From JABDIP01 sp965250245 (lineage in GTDB: Bacteria; Pseudomonadota; Alphaproteobacteria; DSM-16000; Inquilinaceae): a stretch of 64,000 bases of DNA. This document shows, in pieces, positions 24,286-32,865 of the stretch; position 1 is the stretch's first letter; each line of letters opens with the position of its first letter. The notes under the pieces are model-generated. The model was not told the origin of the DNA. It saw only the letters and a list, made by a program, of their open reading frames with translations, and searched no databases. The position numbers and the translations under genes are program-made. The stretch covers positions 2,542,001-2,606,000 of the forward strand of contig OZ252296.1 of the NCBI GenBank assembly GCA_965250245.1. Direction: 5' to 3'.

Positions 24286-25683
24286 ATGGCCGACACCAGC
24301 TTCGATCTGATCGTCATCGGCAGCGGCCCCGGCGGCTATGTCGCCGCCATCCGCGCCGCGCAACTGGGCATGAAATCCGCGGTGGTCGAGCGCGAGAGCC
24401 TGGGCGGCATCTGCCTCAACTGGGGCTGCATCCCGACCAAGGCCCTGCTGCGCACCTCGGAAATCAACCACCTGCTGAATCACCTCGGCGATTTTGGCTT
24501 TGAGGCCAATGGGATAAAGTTTGACGCTAAGAAAGTGGTAAAACGGTCCCGCCAGGTTGCGGGCCAGCTTTCCGGCGGCGTCAAGCACCTGCTCAAGAAG
24601 AACAAGGTCACCGTCTTCGACGGCTTCGCCAAGCTTGCCGGGACAGGCAAGCTGACGGTGGAGAAGGACGGCAAGTCCCAGACCCTGTCGGCCAAGCACA
24701 TCATCCTCGCCACCGGCGCCCGGGCCCGCTCCCTGCCGGGGCTGGAGCCCGACGGCAAGCTGGTCTGGACCTATCGCGAGGCGATGGTGCCCGACGCCAT
24801 GCCGAAATCCCTGCTGGTCGTCGGTTCCGGCGCCATCGGCATCGAATTCGCCAGCTTCTATCGCAACATGGGCGCGGAGGTGACGGTCGTCGAGATCATG
24901 GACCGGGTTCTGCCGGTCGAGGACGAGGAGATCTCCGCCTTCGCCCGCAAGGCCTTCGAGAAGCAGGGCATGAAGATCCTCACCGGCGCCAAGGTGGACA
25001 AGCTGGACAAGGACAAGGACAGCGTCACGGCCACCATCGACGCCGGCGGCAAGAAATCCGAGATCACTGTCGACCGGGTGATCCTGGCCATCGGCATCAC
25101 CGGCAACACCGAGGATATCGGCCTGGAAGGCACCAAGGTGAAGGTCGATCGTGGCCACATCGTCATCGACGAGTGGATGCGCACCGGCGAGCCCGGCGTC
25201 TACGCCATCGGCGACGTGGTCGGCCCGCCCTGGCTGGCCCACAAGGCAAGCCATGAGGGGGTGATCTGCGTGGAGAAGATCGCCGGCCTTAACGACGTGC
25301 ACCCGCTCGACACCTCCAACATCCCCGGCTGCACCTACTGCATGCCGCAGGTGGCCAGCGTCGGCCTGACCGAGGCCAAGGCCAAGGAGGCCGGCCATCA
25401 GGTCAAGGTCGGCAAGTTCCCCTATATCGGCAACGGCAAGGCGATCGCGCTCGGCGAGCCGGAAGGTCTGGTCAAGACGGTGTTCGACGCCAAGACCGGC
25501 GAGTTGCTGGGCGCCCATATGATCGGCGCGGAGGTGACCGAGCTGATCCAGGGCTACACCATCGCCCGCACGCTGGAGACCACCGAGGCGGAGCTGATGC
25601 ACACCATCTTCCCGCACCCCACGCTCAGCGAGACCATGCATGAGAGCGTGCTGGGCGCCTATGGAAGGGCGATCCACATCTAG
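24286..25683 (+). CDS. lpd: Dihydrolipoyl dehydrogenase (E3)
   Basis: FAD/NAD enzyme that reoxidises dihydrolipoyl groups of the PDH complex. 465 residues: FAD motif LIVIGSGPGGYVAAIRAAQL, redox disulfide in GGICLNWGCIPTKALL (two Cys five apart), NAD-binding LVVGSGAIGIEFASFYRNMG, the second FAD motif VYAIGDVVGPPWLAHKASHE, and the C-terminal base His in HTIFPHPTLSETMHE. It follows pdhC after a repeat-filled gap, so it belongs to the operon by function and position, but it may also be expressed separately. It has a short AT-richer stretch around 24480-24545. Confidence 0.96.
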   Translation: MADTSFDLIVIGSGPGGYVAAIRAAQLGMKSAVVERESLGGICLNWGCIPTKALLRTSEINHLLNHLGDFGFEANGIKFDAKKVVKRSRQVAGQLSGGVKHLLKKNKVTVFDGFAKLAGTGKLTVEKDGKSQTLSAKHIILATGARARSLPGLEPDGKLVWTYREAMVPDAMPKSLLVVGSGAIGIEFASFYRNMGAEVTVVEIMDRVLPVEDEEISAFARKAFEKQGMKILTGAKVDKLDKDKDSVTATIDAGGKKSEITVDRVILAIGITGNTEDIGLEGTKVKVDRGHIVIDEWMRTGEPGVYAIGDVVGPPWLAHKASHEGVICVEKIAGLNDVHPLDTSNIPGCTYCMPQVASVGLTEAKAKEAGHQVKVGKFPYIGNGKAIALGEPEGLVKTVFDAKTGELLGAHMIGAEVTELIQGYTIARTLETTEAELMHTIFPHPTLSETMHESVLGAYGRAIHI

Positions 25684-25760
25684 GCCCGGCGCCACGCGCA
25701 AGCCACGGTTGCGGAACCCAACCACTGATGATAGCAGTGCGATGGGAATGATCGCGGCAG

Positions 25761-27461
25761 ATGGGCAATTCCGTGGCAGATACTCCAGACCCGGGTAAAC
25801 CGGGGCCGACCGACGAGACGGCCCCACAGGCCAAACAAGACGCCGCTGACGGCGCCGAAGCCGGCTCGACCGGCCAACCGCCTTCCGGTGAGGGTGATCC
25901 GCCTCCGGCCCGCGGGCTCCTCGGGCGGCTGCTCAGCGTCTTCGGCGATCGGCCGCTCGAGCTTGCCGGCGTGGTTCTCACGCTTGGCTCGTTCCTCGCG
26001 CTGCTGTTCCTGATCCTCGCCTCCTTCGTCCCGTCGGCGCCGGAACTGGCGTTGATCAAGGGGTTCCAGTCGCTGCTCACCATGGCGAGCATCGGCATCA
26101 TCGCGGTGATCGCGTCGCGCCAGACCGAGAAGTTCATCACCGCCCTGGCAATCGTGATCGTCGCCATCGTCTTTGTCTCGGTCGACGACCTCGTGCGCCT
26201 CTACGTAACCGTCACCGGGTCCGAACGAGACATATCAGGCGTGTTGTCCCGGCGAAGCACCGGCCGTGGCGAGGTCGCCGGCGGGAAGCAGGATTTTCGC
26301 GACACAGCCCGCCGCATCCGCGAAATGATCGAGGCCCGGCATGAGGATTTCGCGCTTTCCGAGAACAGTGCGCGCCTCCTGCAGGAGGAGATCCGCCAGA
26401 TCATCCTCCAGGCGGAGCATTCCGCCATCGTGGAGCGGATCACGAACAAGGGAGCCGACGAGCTGCTGTCGGAGATTCATGACGGTGAGTTCGTCGTCAG
26501 CTTCCTGAAGTACGAAGGGTTTCCCGAGTTCCAGTCCGATCTTCAACTTCTGCGATATGAAGGGCTGATTGACGATCGCTACGGCGACATGCCCGATACC
26601 ATGGAGTTGACGGATCTTGGGTGCCGGATACTCGAGCTTACTCGAAATGCCGATCTGGGATGCCAGGATCCGGAAGCGGTTGAGATTGAGCCTGAGACGG
26701 TTTCGCCCCAATACACGATCGACGTGGATGAGCGCCTGGAGGTCTCGGTTGCCGGCGACCCGGTGGTGTTGACCCTCAACCTGCGAAGAGAGCAACTGCT
26801 GCAGATTGACGCCGTCCCGGCCGGCGGGCAGGACCTTGATCCCTATCTCGAGATATTCAGGGGAGACGATGACGCCACCATCGAGTTCTTTGATTATGAC
26901 GATGACAGTGGTGGCGGACTCAATGCGCGGGTGAGCAACCGCTTTCCGGCGGATCGCTATCTGATTTACGTGTTTGATCTCTTCGGAGAGAGCGGACGCA
27001 TCAGCGTCAGCGTAAATGCCCGCGCTGAATCCGAGGTCCAGGCAACCCGGGAGACGTTCACGCTCGCGGCGAATACGGAACCCCTGACGAGCGATCTGTT
27101 CATCGGAAGTGATTCCGGCGAGGAGTTCGAGCTCGAGATCACCGGACCCAGCCGACGAGTCCGGTTCGCCGCGCAGTCGGAATGGCTGGATACGTTGGTT
27201 GAGATCTATCGCATTGGGTCCCCGGGGGAGTCGGCCGGCGAATGGAATCTCGTGGCGCGAAACGACGACGGTGGAGTCGAGCTGAATTCATGTGTCGACC
27301 TGGAGGTCGAGGCCGGCCTGTACCTGATCCGCGTGACCGATTATGACAACTTTACCGGCGAGGCGACTGCGACCATTGCAAATGCCGACGATGCGCGCGC
27401 GGACGAAGAGTGCGAATTCCAGTTCCGATCCGGGCGTGGTGTCGAGTCAGCGGAGCAATGA
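25761..27461 (+). CDS. Membrane protein with tandem PPC-like domains, unknown function
   Basis: I do not recognise the whole architecture. 566 residues: a disordered Pro/Gly/Asp-rich N-terminus (1-52), then three hydrophobic segments (about 66-89, 97-118 and 121-142). A charged helical stretch follows (about 170-220, REMIEARHEDFALSENSARL), then a compact alpha/beta segment around 225-285 ending MELTDLGCRILELT, reminiscent of a winged helix. Two beta domains come last (about 300-405 and 408-540) resembling pre-peptidase C-terminal (PPC) domains, with DPYLEIFRGDDDATIEFFDYDDD then FPADRYLIYVFD, and again LDTLVEIYR then VEAGLYLIRVTDYD. Three segments would place the PPC domains outside if the N-terminus is inside. 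GC is lower than that of the PDH genes. The start has only a weak ribosome site. Confidence 0.65.
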   Translation: MGNSVADTPDPGKPGPTDETAPQAKQDAADGAEAGSTGQPPSGEGDPPPARGLLGRLLSVFGDRPLELAGVVLTLGSFLALLFLILASFVPSAPELALIKGFQSLLTMASIGIIAVIASRQTEKFITALAIVIVAIVFVSVDDLVRLYVTVTGSERDISGVLSRRSTGRGEVAGGKQDFRDTARRIREMIEARHEDFALSENSARLLQEEIRQIILQAEHSAIVERITNKGADELLSEIHDGEFVVSFLKYEGFPEFQSDLQLLRYEGLIDDRYGDMPDTMELTDLGCRILELTRNADLGCQDPEAVEIEPETVSPQYTIDVDERLEVSVAGDPVVLTLNLRREQLLQIDAVPAGGQDLDPYLEIFRGDDDATIEFFDYDDDSGGGLNARVSNRFPADRYLIYVFDLFGESGRISVSVNARAESEVQATRETFTLAANTEPLTSDLFIGSDSGEEFELEITGPSRRVRFAAQSEWLDTLVEIYRIGSPGESAGEWNLVARNDDGGVELNSCVDLEVEAGLYLIRVTDYDNFTGEATATIANADDARADEECEFQFRSGRGVESAEQ

Positions 27462-27524
27462 TCCGTCCGGCCATTGCGCATCGTCCGGTCGGCAACGCTA
27501 TGGCGCGCAGGCTGCGGGGACAAT

Positions 27525-27791
27525 TTGAGCGGGTTCTGGGATAAGCTCAAGGCGTTCTTCGTGGCGCTGTGGAACTGGACCATCCTGCTGGCGGCGATCG
27601 CCGGATTGCTGGTCTGCGCCCGGCTGACCTACGTCTTCGCCCGGAACGCCTGGGAATCCACCGACACGGTCACCACGCTATTGTTCGCCGGCGGCGCGGC
27701 GACGGGCGTCGCCGGGGCGGTCTTTCTGGGCTGGCAGAGCTGGCGCGGCGTCCGGTACATCCGGTACCGCCGGCGGCAGGGGCAGGAATAG
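27525..27791 (+). CDS. Small two-segment membrane protein, unknown
   Basis: An 88-residue product from TTG 27525 (GGGGA four bases upstream); a TTG at 27474 would add 17 residues. It has an amphipathic start (LSGFWDKLKAFFVALWNW) that runs into membrane segment 1 (about 14-35) and a second one at about 49-68, ending in a basic tail RGVRYIRYRRRQGQE. No family recognised. It begins 63 bases after the PPC-domain membrane protein on the same strand, so the two may be expressed together. Confidence 0.5.
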   Translation: MSGFWDKLKAFFVALWNWTILLAAIAGLLVCARLTYVFARNAWESTDTVTTLLFAGGAATGVAGAVFLGWQSWRGVRYIRYRRRQGQE

Positions 27792-27795
27792 CCGC

Positions 27796-28725
27796 TCAGG
27801 GCGCGTCAGCCGCTGGTGCGCCGCCGGCACGGTCGATCAGCACCCGCTGGGTCCGGACATAGCCGTGCTCCAGCTCGGCCAGGTGCGGGCCCAGGAGGGT
27901 GTGCAGCTCGGGCAGCGCGTGGAAGGGCGTCGTCGGCGAGTTGTGATGCTCGGCATGGAAGGCGTTGTTCCAGGCCAGCCAGCGCGGCGCGAAGCCGGTC
28001 AGCACCGTGCGGGTGTTGCGCAGCATGTCCGGCACCTTGGCGCAGCCGCCATGCTCCGACATGCGAATGAGGCGCATGACCGGCTCGCCGGCGACCCGCG
28101 GCAGCAGCCAGTAGATCACCGCATCCCAGCTTCCAAGCCAGACCGACACGGCCGCAATCGCCAGGTAGACCGCCGCCATGATCTGCCCGTCCCGGCGGAT
28201 GCGCGGCAGGGCGACCTCCGGCGTGTAGCCGCGCACCTGGGCGCTGAAGATGCCGAGCGGGAACACCACCAGATCGCGCAGCAGCGAGCGGAAATAGGGG
28301 ATGCCGGTGGCATAGAGCAGGTATCCGCCCAGCGTGTCGGTATGCGGGATCGCCTGCGGGTCCTTCTCCGGGTCCTGGGTAAAGGTGTGATGGCGGAAAT
28401 GCTCGTGCAGGAAATGCGTCGGGTTGAGCCCCAGCACCAGGGCCGAGAACCAGTTCACACCCGTGTTCAACCATCCGGTCGCAAACGCCGTGCGGTGCGA
28501 GGTCTCGTGGAAGGGTGAGAACCAGTGCACCAGCACGATCCCGTGCAGCACCGTTGCCGGCACCGCCCAGAGCGTGCCGAGCGAGAGCCAGAGCAGGACG
28601 CCGGTCGCGGCCATGGTCGCGAGATGCCCGCACAGGAAGGCGAGCCCCGGCGCGTCGCTACGGCGGTTCAGCGCCTTCAGCGCCTTGGTCCCGACGATGG
28701 TCCTCAGGTTTGGCGGCTTTGCCAT
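27796..28725 (-). CDS. Membrane fatty acid desaturase-family protein
   Basis: Non-haem di-iron membrane oxidase of the fatty acid desaturase/hydroxylase superfamily. The 309-residue product has the three histidine boxes: HETSH (73-77), HEHFRHH (107-113) and HAEHH (about 258-262), with four to five membrane segments between them. Relatives act on fatty acyl chains, carotenoids or sterol-like lipids; the substrate is not evident here. Start ATG 28725 follows GGGGAT; the frame stays open upstream into unrelated sequence. It is divergent from the ABC transporter operon. The stop lies only four bases from the stop of the small membrane protein on the other strand. Confidence 0.88.
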   Translation of the reverse strand: MAKPPNLRTIVGTKALKALNRRSDAPGLAFLCGHLATMAATGVLLWLSLGTLWAVPATVLHGIVLVHWFSPFHETSHRTAFATGWLNTGVNWFSALVLGLNPTHFLHEHFRHHTFTQDPEKDPQAIPHTDTLGGYLLYATGIPYFRSLLRDLVVFPLGIFSAQVRGYTPEVALPRIRRDGQIMAAVYLAIAAVSVWLGSWDAVIYWLLPRVAGEPVMRLIRMSEHGGCAKVPDMLRNTRTVLTGFAPRWLAWNNAFHAEHHNSPTTPFHALPELHTLLGPHLAELEHGYVRTQRVLIDRAGGAPAADAP

Positions 28726-28855
28726 GCGATTGATCCCCGGCGTCCAGTCTATCGGCAGAGCGCCATGCGATCCAAGGCCGCCGGCCCGAGAGCATTTGAT
28801 CAGCCGAAGGCCAGCGCGTACGCTTATGTCAAATCCCAAGAGTGGAGGCAGGGAG

Positions 28856-29683
28856 ATGCAAAGAACACATAGCGTGACGGGCAAGATTCTTGCCTTCATC
28901 GTCCTGGCGGCGGCCGTGGTCGTCCCGGGCACCCAGGCATCCGCGCAGGACAGCGCGATCGACGAGATCATGCGGCGCGGCACCCTGAATGTGGGCCTGT
29001 CGACCTTCGTGCCCTGGTCCATGCGCAACACCGAGGGCGAGCTGATCGGCTTCGAGATCGACGTCGCCCGGCGGCTGGCCGAGGATCTGGGCGTCGAGGT
29101 CAACTTCGTGCCGACCGCCTGGGACGGCATCATCCCGGCCCTGCTTGCCGGCAATTTCGACGTCATCATCAGCGGCATGACCGTCACGCCGCAGCGCAAC
29201 CTGACGGTCAACTTCACCATTCCCTACGCCCATTCCGGCATGCGGCTGGTGGCGCACCAGGAACTGGCCGCCGACATGACCAAGCTGGAGGACTACAACG
29301 ACCCGGACGTGGTCTTCTCGCTGCGCCGCGGCTCGACGCCGGCCAGCTTCGTGCAGGCCACCCTGCCCAAGGCGACGCTGAACCTGTTCGACGAGGACGG
29401 GCAGTCCTTCCTGGAGGTGGTGAACGGCCGCGCCACCGCCACCTTCGCCTACGACCCGACCCCGGCGACCTGGGTCGAGCGCTATCCCGACGTGCTCTAC
29501 GTGCCAATCGAGCAGGTCTACAACCAGGGCTCCGAGGCCTTCGCCGTGCGCAAGGGCGATCCGGACACGCTGAACGTGTTCAACAACTGGATCCGCCTGC
29601 GCTGGCAGGATGGCTGGCTGCAGGACCGCAACGACTACTGGTTCCGCGGCCGCGAATGGGCCGACCAGGTCCCGGAGCAGTAA
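28856..29683 (+). CDS. Polar amino acid ABC transporter, substrate-binding protein
   Basis: Periplasmic family 3 solute-binding protein. The 275-residue product has a signal peptide (cleavage near QASAQ, about residue 31), then RRGTLNVGLSTFVPWSMRNTEGELIGFEIDVARRLAEDLG, FVPTAWDGIIPALLAGNFDVIISGMTVTPQR and a late GSEAFAVRKGDPDTLNVFN. These match glutamate/glutamine/general L-amino acid binding proteins. The ATG is directly preceded by GGCAGGGAG. First gene of a binding protein-permease-permease-ATPase cluster; a family A repeat after it may let it accumulate above the membrane parts. Confidence 0.93.
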   Translation: MQRTHSVTGKILAFIVLAAAVVVPGTQASAQDSAIDEIMRRGTLNVGLSTFVPWSMRNTEGELIGFEIDVARRLAEDLGVEVNFVPTAWDGIIPALLAGNFDVIISGMTVTPQRNLTVNFTIPYAHSGMRLVAHQELAADMTKLEDYNDPDVVFSLRRGSTPASFVQATLPKATLNLFDEDGQSFLEVVNGRATATFAYDPTPATWVERYPDVLYVPIEQVYNQGSEAFAVRKGDPDTLNVFNNWIRLRWQDGWLQDRNDYWFRGREWADQVPEQ

Positions 29684-29702
29684 GGGGCATTGGCGGCGGC
29701 GA

Positions 29703-29827
29703 GCCCTCACCCGGCTCGCCGCCGCTCGCCACCCTCTCCCAGGGGGAGAGGGAACCAAGGGCCATTGCCACGAAACCCTCTCCCCCTGGGAGAGGGTGGG
29801 CCGCCGAAGGCGGACCGGGTGAGGGTC
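29703..29827. repeat. Composite palindromic repeat, family A copy 3
   Basis: Outer CCCTCACCCGG / CCGGGTGAGGG arms around two CCCTCTCCC...GGGAGAGGG hairpins. Lies between the binding-protein gene and the first permease of the ABC operon, the same place where REP hairpins protect malE mRNA in E. coli. Confidence 0.85.
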
Positions 29828-29881
29828 AGGCGCTGACGGCGCCACCAGCAACGGGTCGTTTCCATTCCTCCGGTGACCCAC

Positions 29882-30784
29882 ATGCCCCCTAAAGCCCGCA
29901 AGCGCCGGTTTCATTGGCTAGACGTGGTCATCGTCGCCGCCGTCCTGGGGCTCGTCGCCTTCGTCGCCATGCGGGTCAATTCGGTCCTGCGCTACGATTG
30001 GGACTGGACCTACATCCCGGTCTACATCCTGCGCTATGACGCGGAGGAGGAGCGCTGGGTCGCCAACCTGCTGCTGCACGGCTTCCTGACCACCCTGCGC
30101 CTGGCGATCTGGGGCAACATCCTGGCCGCCCTCATCGGCCTCGTCTTCGGCCTCTGCCGGGTCAGCCGCAATTTGTTCCTGCGCATGGTCAGCCGGACCT
30201 ATGTGGAGCTGATCCGCAACGTCCCGCCGCTGGTCTTCCTGTTCGTCTTCTACTTCTTCATCTCCAGCCAGATCATGCCGCTACTCGGCATCGACGCCTT
30301 CGTGCGCGAGGCCTCGCCGGAGACCTTGGCGGTGATCTCGCTGCTGTTCGGCCGGCCGGAGCTGCTCGGAAACTTCATCGCCGGGCTGATCGCGCTCGCC
30401 ATCTTCGAAGGCGCCTATGTGACCGAGATCGTGCGCGCCGGGGTGCAGTCGATCGACAAGGGCCAGTGGGAGGCGTCGCAGAGCCTCGGCTTGTCGCGCC
30501 TAGACACCCTGCGCGACGTCATCCTGCCGCAGGCGGTGCGCCGGGTGGTGCCGCCGCTGGCCAACCAGTTCATCGCGCTGATCAAGGACTCGTCGATCAT
30601 CGCCCTCATCTCGATCCAGGAGCTCACCTTCACCGGGCTTGAGGTCGTGGTCGCGACCTCACGGGTTTTCGAGGTCTGGATCACCGTGGCGGCCATGTAT
30701 TTCGTCATCTGTGCCGGCTTCTCCGCCGGCTTCGACCGGCTGGAGCGGCGCCTGGGGCTCGGCGACGGGCGGGGAGGGCGCTGA
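29882..30784 (+). CDS. Polar amino acid ABC transporter, permease 1
   Basis: Inner-membrane subunit of a His/Glu/Gln-type importer. 300 residues with an N-terminal membrane segment (about 15-35), a periplasmic stretch, and a transporter core starting GFLTTLRLAIWGNILAALIGL. The family signatures are TYVELIRNVPPLVFLFVFYF and the EAA loop EASQSLGLSRLDTLRDVILPQAVRRVVPPLANQ, which contacts the ATPase. ATG 29882 is preferred over GTG 29873. Its stop overlaps the next gene's start as TGATG, so the permeases are translationally coupled. Confidence 0.92.
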   Translation: MPPKARKRRFHWLDVVIVAAVLGLVAFVAMRVNSVLRYDWDWTYIPVYILRYDAEEERWVANLLLHGFLTTLRLAIWGNILAALIGLVFGLCRVSRNLFLRMVSRTYVELIRNVPPLVFLFVFYFFISSQIMPLLGIDAFVREASPETLAVISLLFGRPELLGNFIAGLIALAIFEGAYVTEIVRAGVQSIDKGQWEASQSLGLSRLDTLRDVILPQAVRRVVPPLANQFIALIKDSSIIALISIQELTFTGLEVVVATSRVFEVWITVAAMYFVICAGFSAGFDRLERRLGLGDGRGGR

Positions 30785-31635
30785 TGGCGGTCGGTGAGAC
30801 CCTGACCGACACGGCAGCGCGCTCGCGGCTGGTCCGCCGCATGGCGCGCTCGCGCCGGCAGTTCCGCACCGCGGCGATCGACATCGCCCAGTTCGCGGTC
30901 CTCAGCGCCGCGCTCATCTGGCTCGCGGTCCAGGGCGCGGAGCAGATGGGCTATAATTGGCAATGGTACCGGGTCGAGCGCTACCTCTACCGGGTCATCG
31001 ACGGCGAGATCATCTGGGGGCCGCTGACCCGCGGCCTGCTCGTCACCCTGGAGATCGGCGTCTGGAGCCTGCTGCTGACCATCGTCATCGGCCTGGCCGG
31101 CGCCCTGCTGCGCCTGTCGGACTCCTGGGCGGCGCGGCTGCTGGCCAAGGCCTATCTGGAGGTCATCCGCAACACGCCGGTGCTGGTCCAGCTCTTCCTG
31201 TTCTTCTACATCCTGGCGCCGATCTTCGGCTTCGACCGGTTCTGGGCCGGTGTGCTGACGCTCGCCTTTTTCGAGGGCGCGCACGCCATGGAGATCTTCC
31301 GCGCCGGCATCCAGTCGGTCGGGCGCGGCCAGTGGGAGGCGGCGGAGAGCCTGGGCCTGTCCCGCTTCGACACCTATCGCGACATCGTCCTGCCACAGGC
31401 CTTGCGCCTGGTCCTGCCGCCCCTGACCGGCCTTATCGTCAACCTGATCAAGCACTCCGCCATCGTCAGCGCCATTGCCATCGCCGATCTGACTACCGCC
31501 GGCCGCAATGTCGTGGCGGAGACCTTCATGAGCTTCGAGATCTGGTTCACCGTCGCCGGCATCTACCTGGTGCTGACCGTCACCCTGTCGATCTTCGTGA
31601 GCTGGCTGGAGCACCGGTTGAGGGTGCGGGATTGA
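30784..31635 (+). CDS. Polar amino acid ABC transporter, permease 2
   Basis: Second permease of the heterodimer. 283 residues; after a basic N-terminus and one early membrane segment, the core begins GPLTRGLLVTLEIGVWSLLLTIVIGLAGALLRLS. It contains AYLEVIRNTPVLVQLFLFFY and the EAA loop EAAESLGLSRFDTYRDIVLPQALRLVLPPLTGL. It resembles GltK/HisQ-type subunits. One base overlap with permease 1. It is separated from the ATPase gene by a 97-base spacer carrying a family D repeat. Confidence 0.92.
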   Translation: MAVGETLTDTAARSRLVRRMARSRRQFRTAAIDIAQFAVLSAALIWLAVQGAEQMGYNWQWYRVERYLYRVIDGEIIWGPLTRGLLVTLEIGVWSLLLTIVIGLAGALLRLSDSWAARLLAKAYLEVIRNTPVLVQLFLFFYILAPIFGFDRFWAGVLTLAFFEGAHAMEIFRAGIQSVGRGQWEAAESLGLSRFDTYRDIVLPQALRLVLPPLTGLIVNLIKHSAIVSAIAIADLTTAGRNVVAETFMSFEIWFTVAGIYLVLTVTLSIFVSWLEHRLRVRD

Positions 31636-31656
31636 TGGTCGGGACTGGCGGCCGGA

Positions 31657-31737
31657 TGCTTCGACAGGCTCAGCATGAGGCGTGTTGTTTGGCCCATCCA
31701 TTACCCGGACCTCATCCTGAGCCTGTCGAAGGATGAG
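31657..31737. repeat. Inverted repeat, family D copy 1
   Basis: ATGCTTCGACAGGCTCAGCA... and ...TCATCCTGAGCCTGTCGAAG flank about 40 bases. A second copy lies at 56901-56986. The right arm ends at the first possible start codon of the ABC ATPase gene. Confidence 0.8.
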
Positions 31738-31768
31738 TGCGCCGAAGCAAGAGGACCGAACCCTCCAC

Positions 31769-32524
31769 ATGTCCGATAGCCCCGCAGCACCGGTCATGAT
31801 CGCCTTCGAGGGCGTCAGCAAGTGGTTCGCCGACTTCCAGGTGCTGAAGGACATCAGCTTCCAGGTCCGGTTGGGCGAGAAGGTGGTGGTCTGCGGGCCG
31901 TCCGGCTCCGGCAAGTCGACCATGATCCGCTGCATCAACCGGCTGGAGGAGCACCAGGAGGGCCGCATCACCGTCGACGGCATCGAGCTGGACGACGACA
32001 CGCGGCACATCACCGCCATCCGCCGCGAGGTCGGCATGGTGTTCCAGCAGTTCAACCTGTTCCCGCACCTGACCGTGCTGCAGAACCTGGCCCTGGCGCC
32101 GATGCGGGCCCGCGGCCTGGACCGCAAGGCGGCGGAGGGCCTGGCCATGGAGTATCTGGAACGGGTGCGCATTCCCGAACAGGCTGCCAAGTATCCGGGA
32201 CAGCTCTCCGGCGGCCAGCAGCAGCGGGTCGCCATCGCCCGCTCGCTCTCCATGAAGCCCAAGATCATGCTGTTCGACGAGCCGACTTCCGCCCTCGATC
32301 CGGAGATGATCAAGGAGGTGCTGGACGTCATGGTCGATCTGGCCCGCGACGGTATGACCATGGTCTGCGTCACCCACGAGATGGGCTTCGCCCGGGAGGT
32401 CGCCGACTCCATGATCTTCATGGATGAGGGCCGGATCGTCGAGCAGGCCCCGCCGGACGCCTTCTTCGCCGCGCCCAAGAGCGACCGCACCAAGCTGTTC
32501 CTGAGCCAGATCCTGTCGCACTAG
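31769..32524 (+). CDS. Polar amino acid ABC transporter, ATPase
   Basis: ATP-hydrolysing subunit of the importer. From ATG 31769 it has 251 residues: Walker A in VVVCGPSGSGKSTMIRCINRL, Q-loop MVFQQFNLFPHLTVLQN, ABC signature QLSGGQQQRVAIARSL, Walker B IMLFDEPTSALDPEM, and H-loop MVCVTHEMGFAREVA. This is the GlnQ/HisP pattern. An in-frame ATG at 31733 would add 12 residues but lies inside the family D repeat; the downstream start gives the normal N-terminus, though its GAGGA is rather far (about 13 bases). Last gene of the operon. Confidence 0.93.
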   Translation: MSDSPAAPVMIAFEGVSKWFADFQVLKDISFQVRLGEKVVVCGPSGSGKSTMIRCINRLEEHQEGRITVDGIELDDDTRHITAIRREVGMVFQQFNLFPHLTVLQNLALAPMRARGLDRKAAEGLAMEYLERVRIPEQAAKYPGQLSGGQQQRVAIARSLSMKPKIMLFDEPTSALDPEMIKEVLDVMVDLARDGMTMVCVTHEMGFAREVADSMIFMDEGRIVEQAPPDAFFAAPKSDRTKLFLSQILSH

Positions 32525-32575
32525 GAGCTTGAGGCCGACGGCGCGCATCCGTTTATTCGTGCCCTCTATCCAAAT

Positions 32576-32666
32576 CGTCATTCCCGCGAAGGCGGGAATC
32601 CAGGGATCACGCAGGTGCCACCGATACGCCCGGACCAACTGGATTCCCGCCTTCGCGGGAATGACG
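32576..32666. repeat. Palindromic repeat, family B copy 2 (subtype 2)
   Basis: Arms CGTCATTCCCGCGAAGGCGG and its complement, with the subtype-2 inner joints GGAATCCAGG and CTGGATTCC shared with the copy at 51943-52033. Downstream of the ABC operon; it could serve as its 3' end structure. Confidence 0.85.
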
Positions 32667-32768
32667 AGGAGGGGGGTGCTTCGAGAAGCCCGACGCACAG
32701 CGAGCCATGCCCTTCATTGTGCCGGCGTGTTTCTCTTGCAAAAGGCCGGCCGGAGGCCTAGCGTCGAA

Positions 32769-32792
32769 TTTCTAAAGCAAATCCTTTAGAAA
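32769..32792. promoter_or_regulatory. Perfect dyad upstream of the MFS gene, candidate operator
   Basis: TTTCTAAAG (32769-32777), six bases, CTTTAGAAA (32784-32792), in a locally AT-rich stretch. No T-tract follows on either side, so an operator for a local regulator is more likely than a terminator. No regulator gene is adjacent. Confidence 0.5.
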
Positions 32793-32865
32793 ATAGGGCG
32801 GGCAGGCCAAGGGGCTTGCCGGCCTTGTCGCCGCCCATTCCCCGGGGTGGCGGAAGGGGAAGATC

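Larger units (their letters stand above)
32525..32865. other. 341-base intergenic region: family B repeat and a 24-bp dyad
   Basis: No gene supported. It contains the family B repeat (32576-32666) and, 74 bases before the MFS start, a perfect inverted repeat (32769-32792). The remainder shows no clear promoter hexamers. Confidence 0.6.

Noticed and set aside
31733..31768. ATG 31733 as the start of the ABC ATPase
   Set aside because: It lies at the edge of the family D repeat and adds 12 residues not expected for the family; kept only as an alternative.
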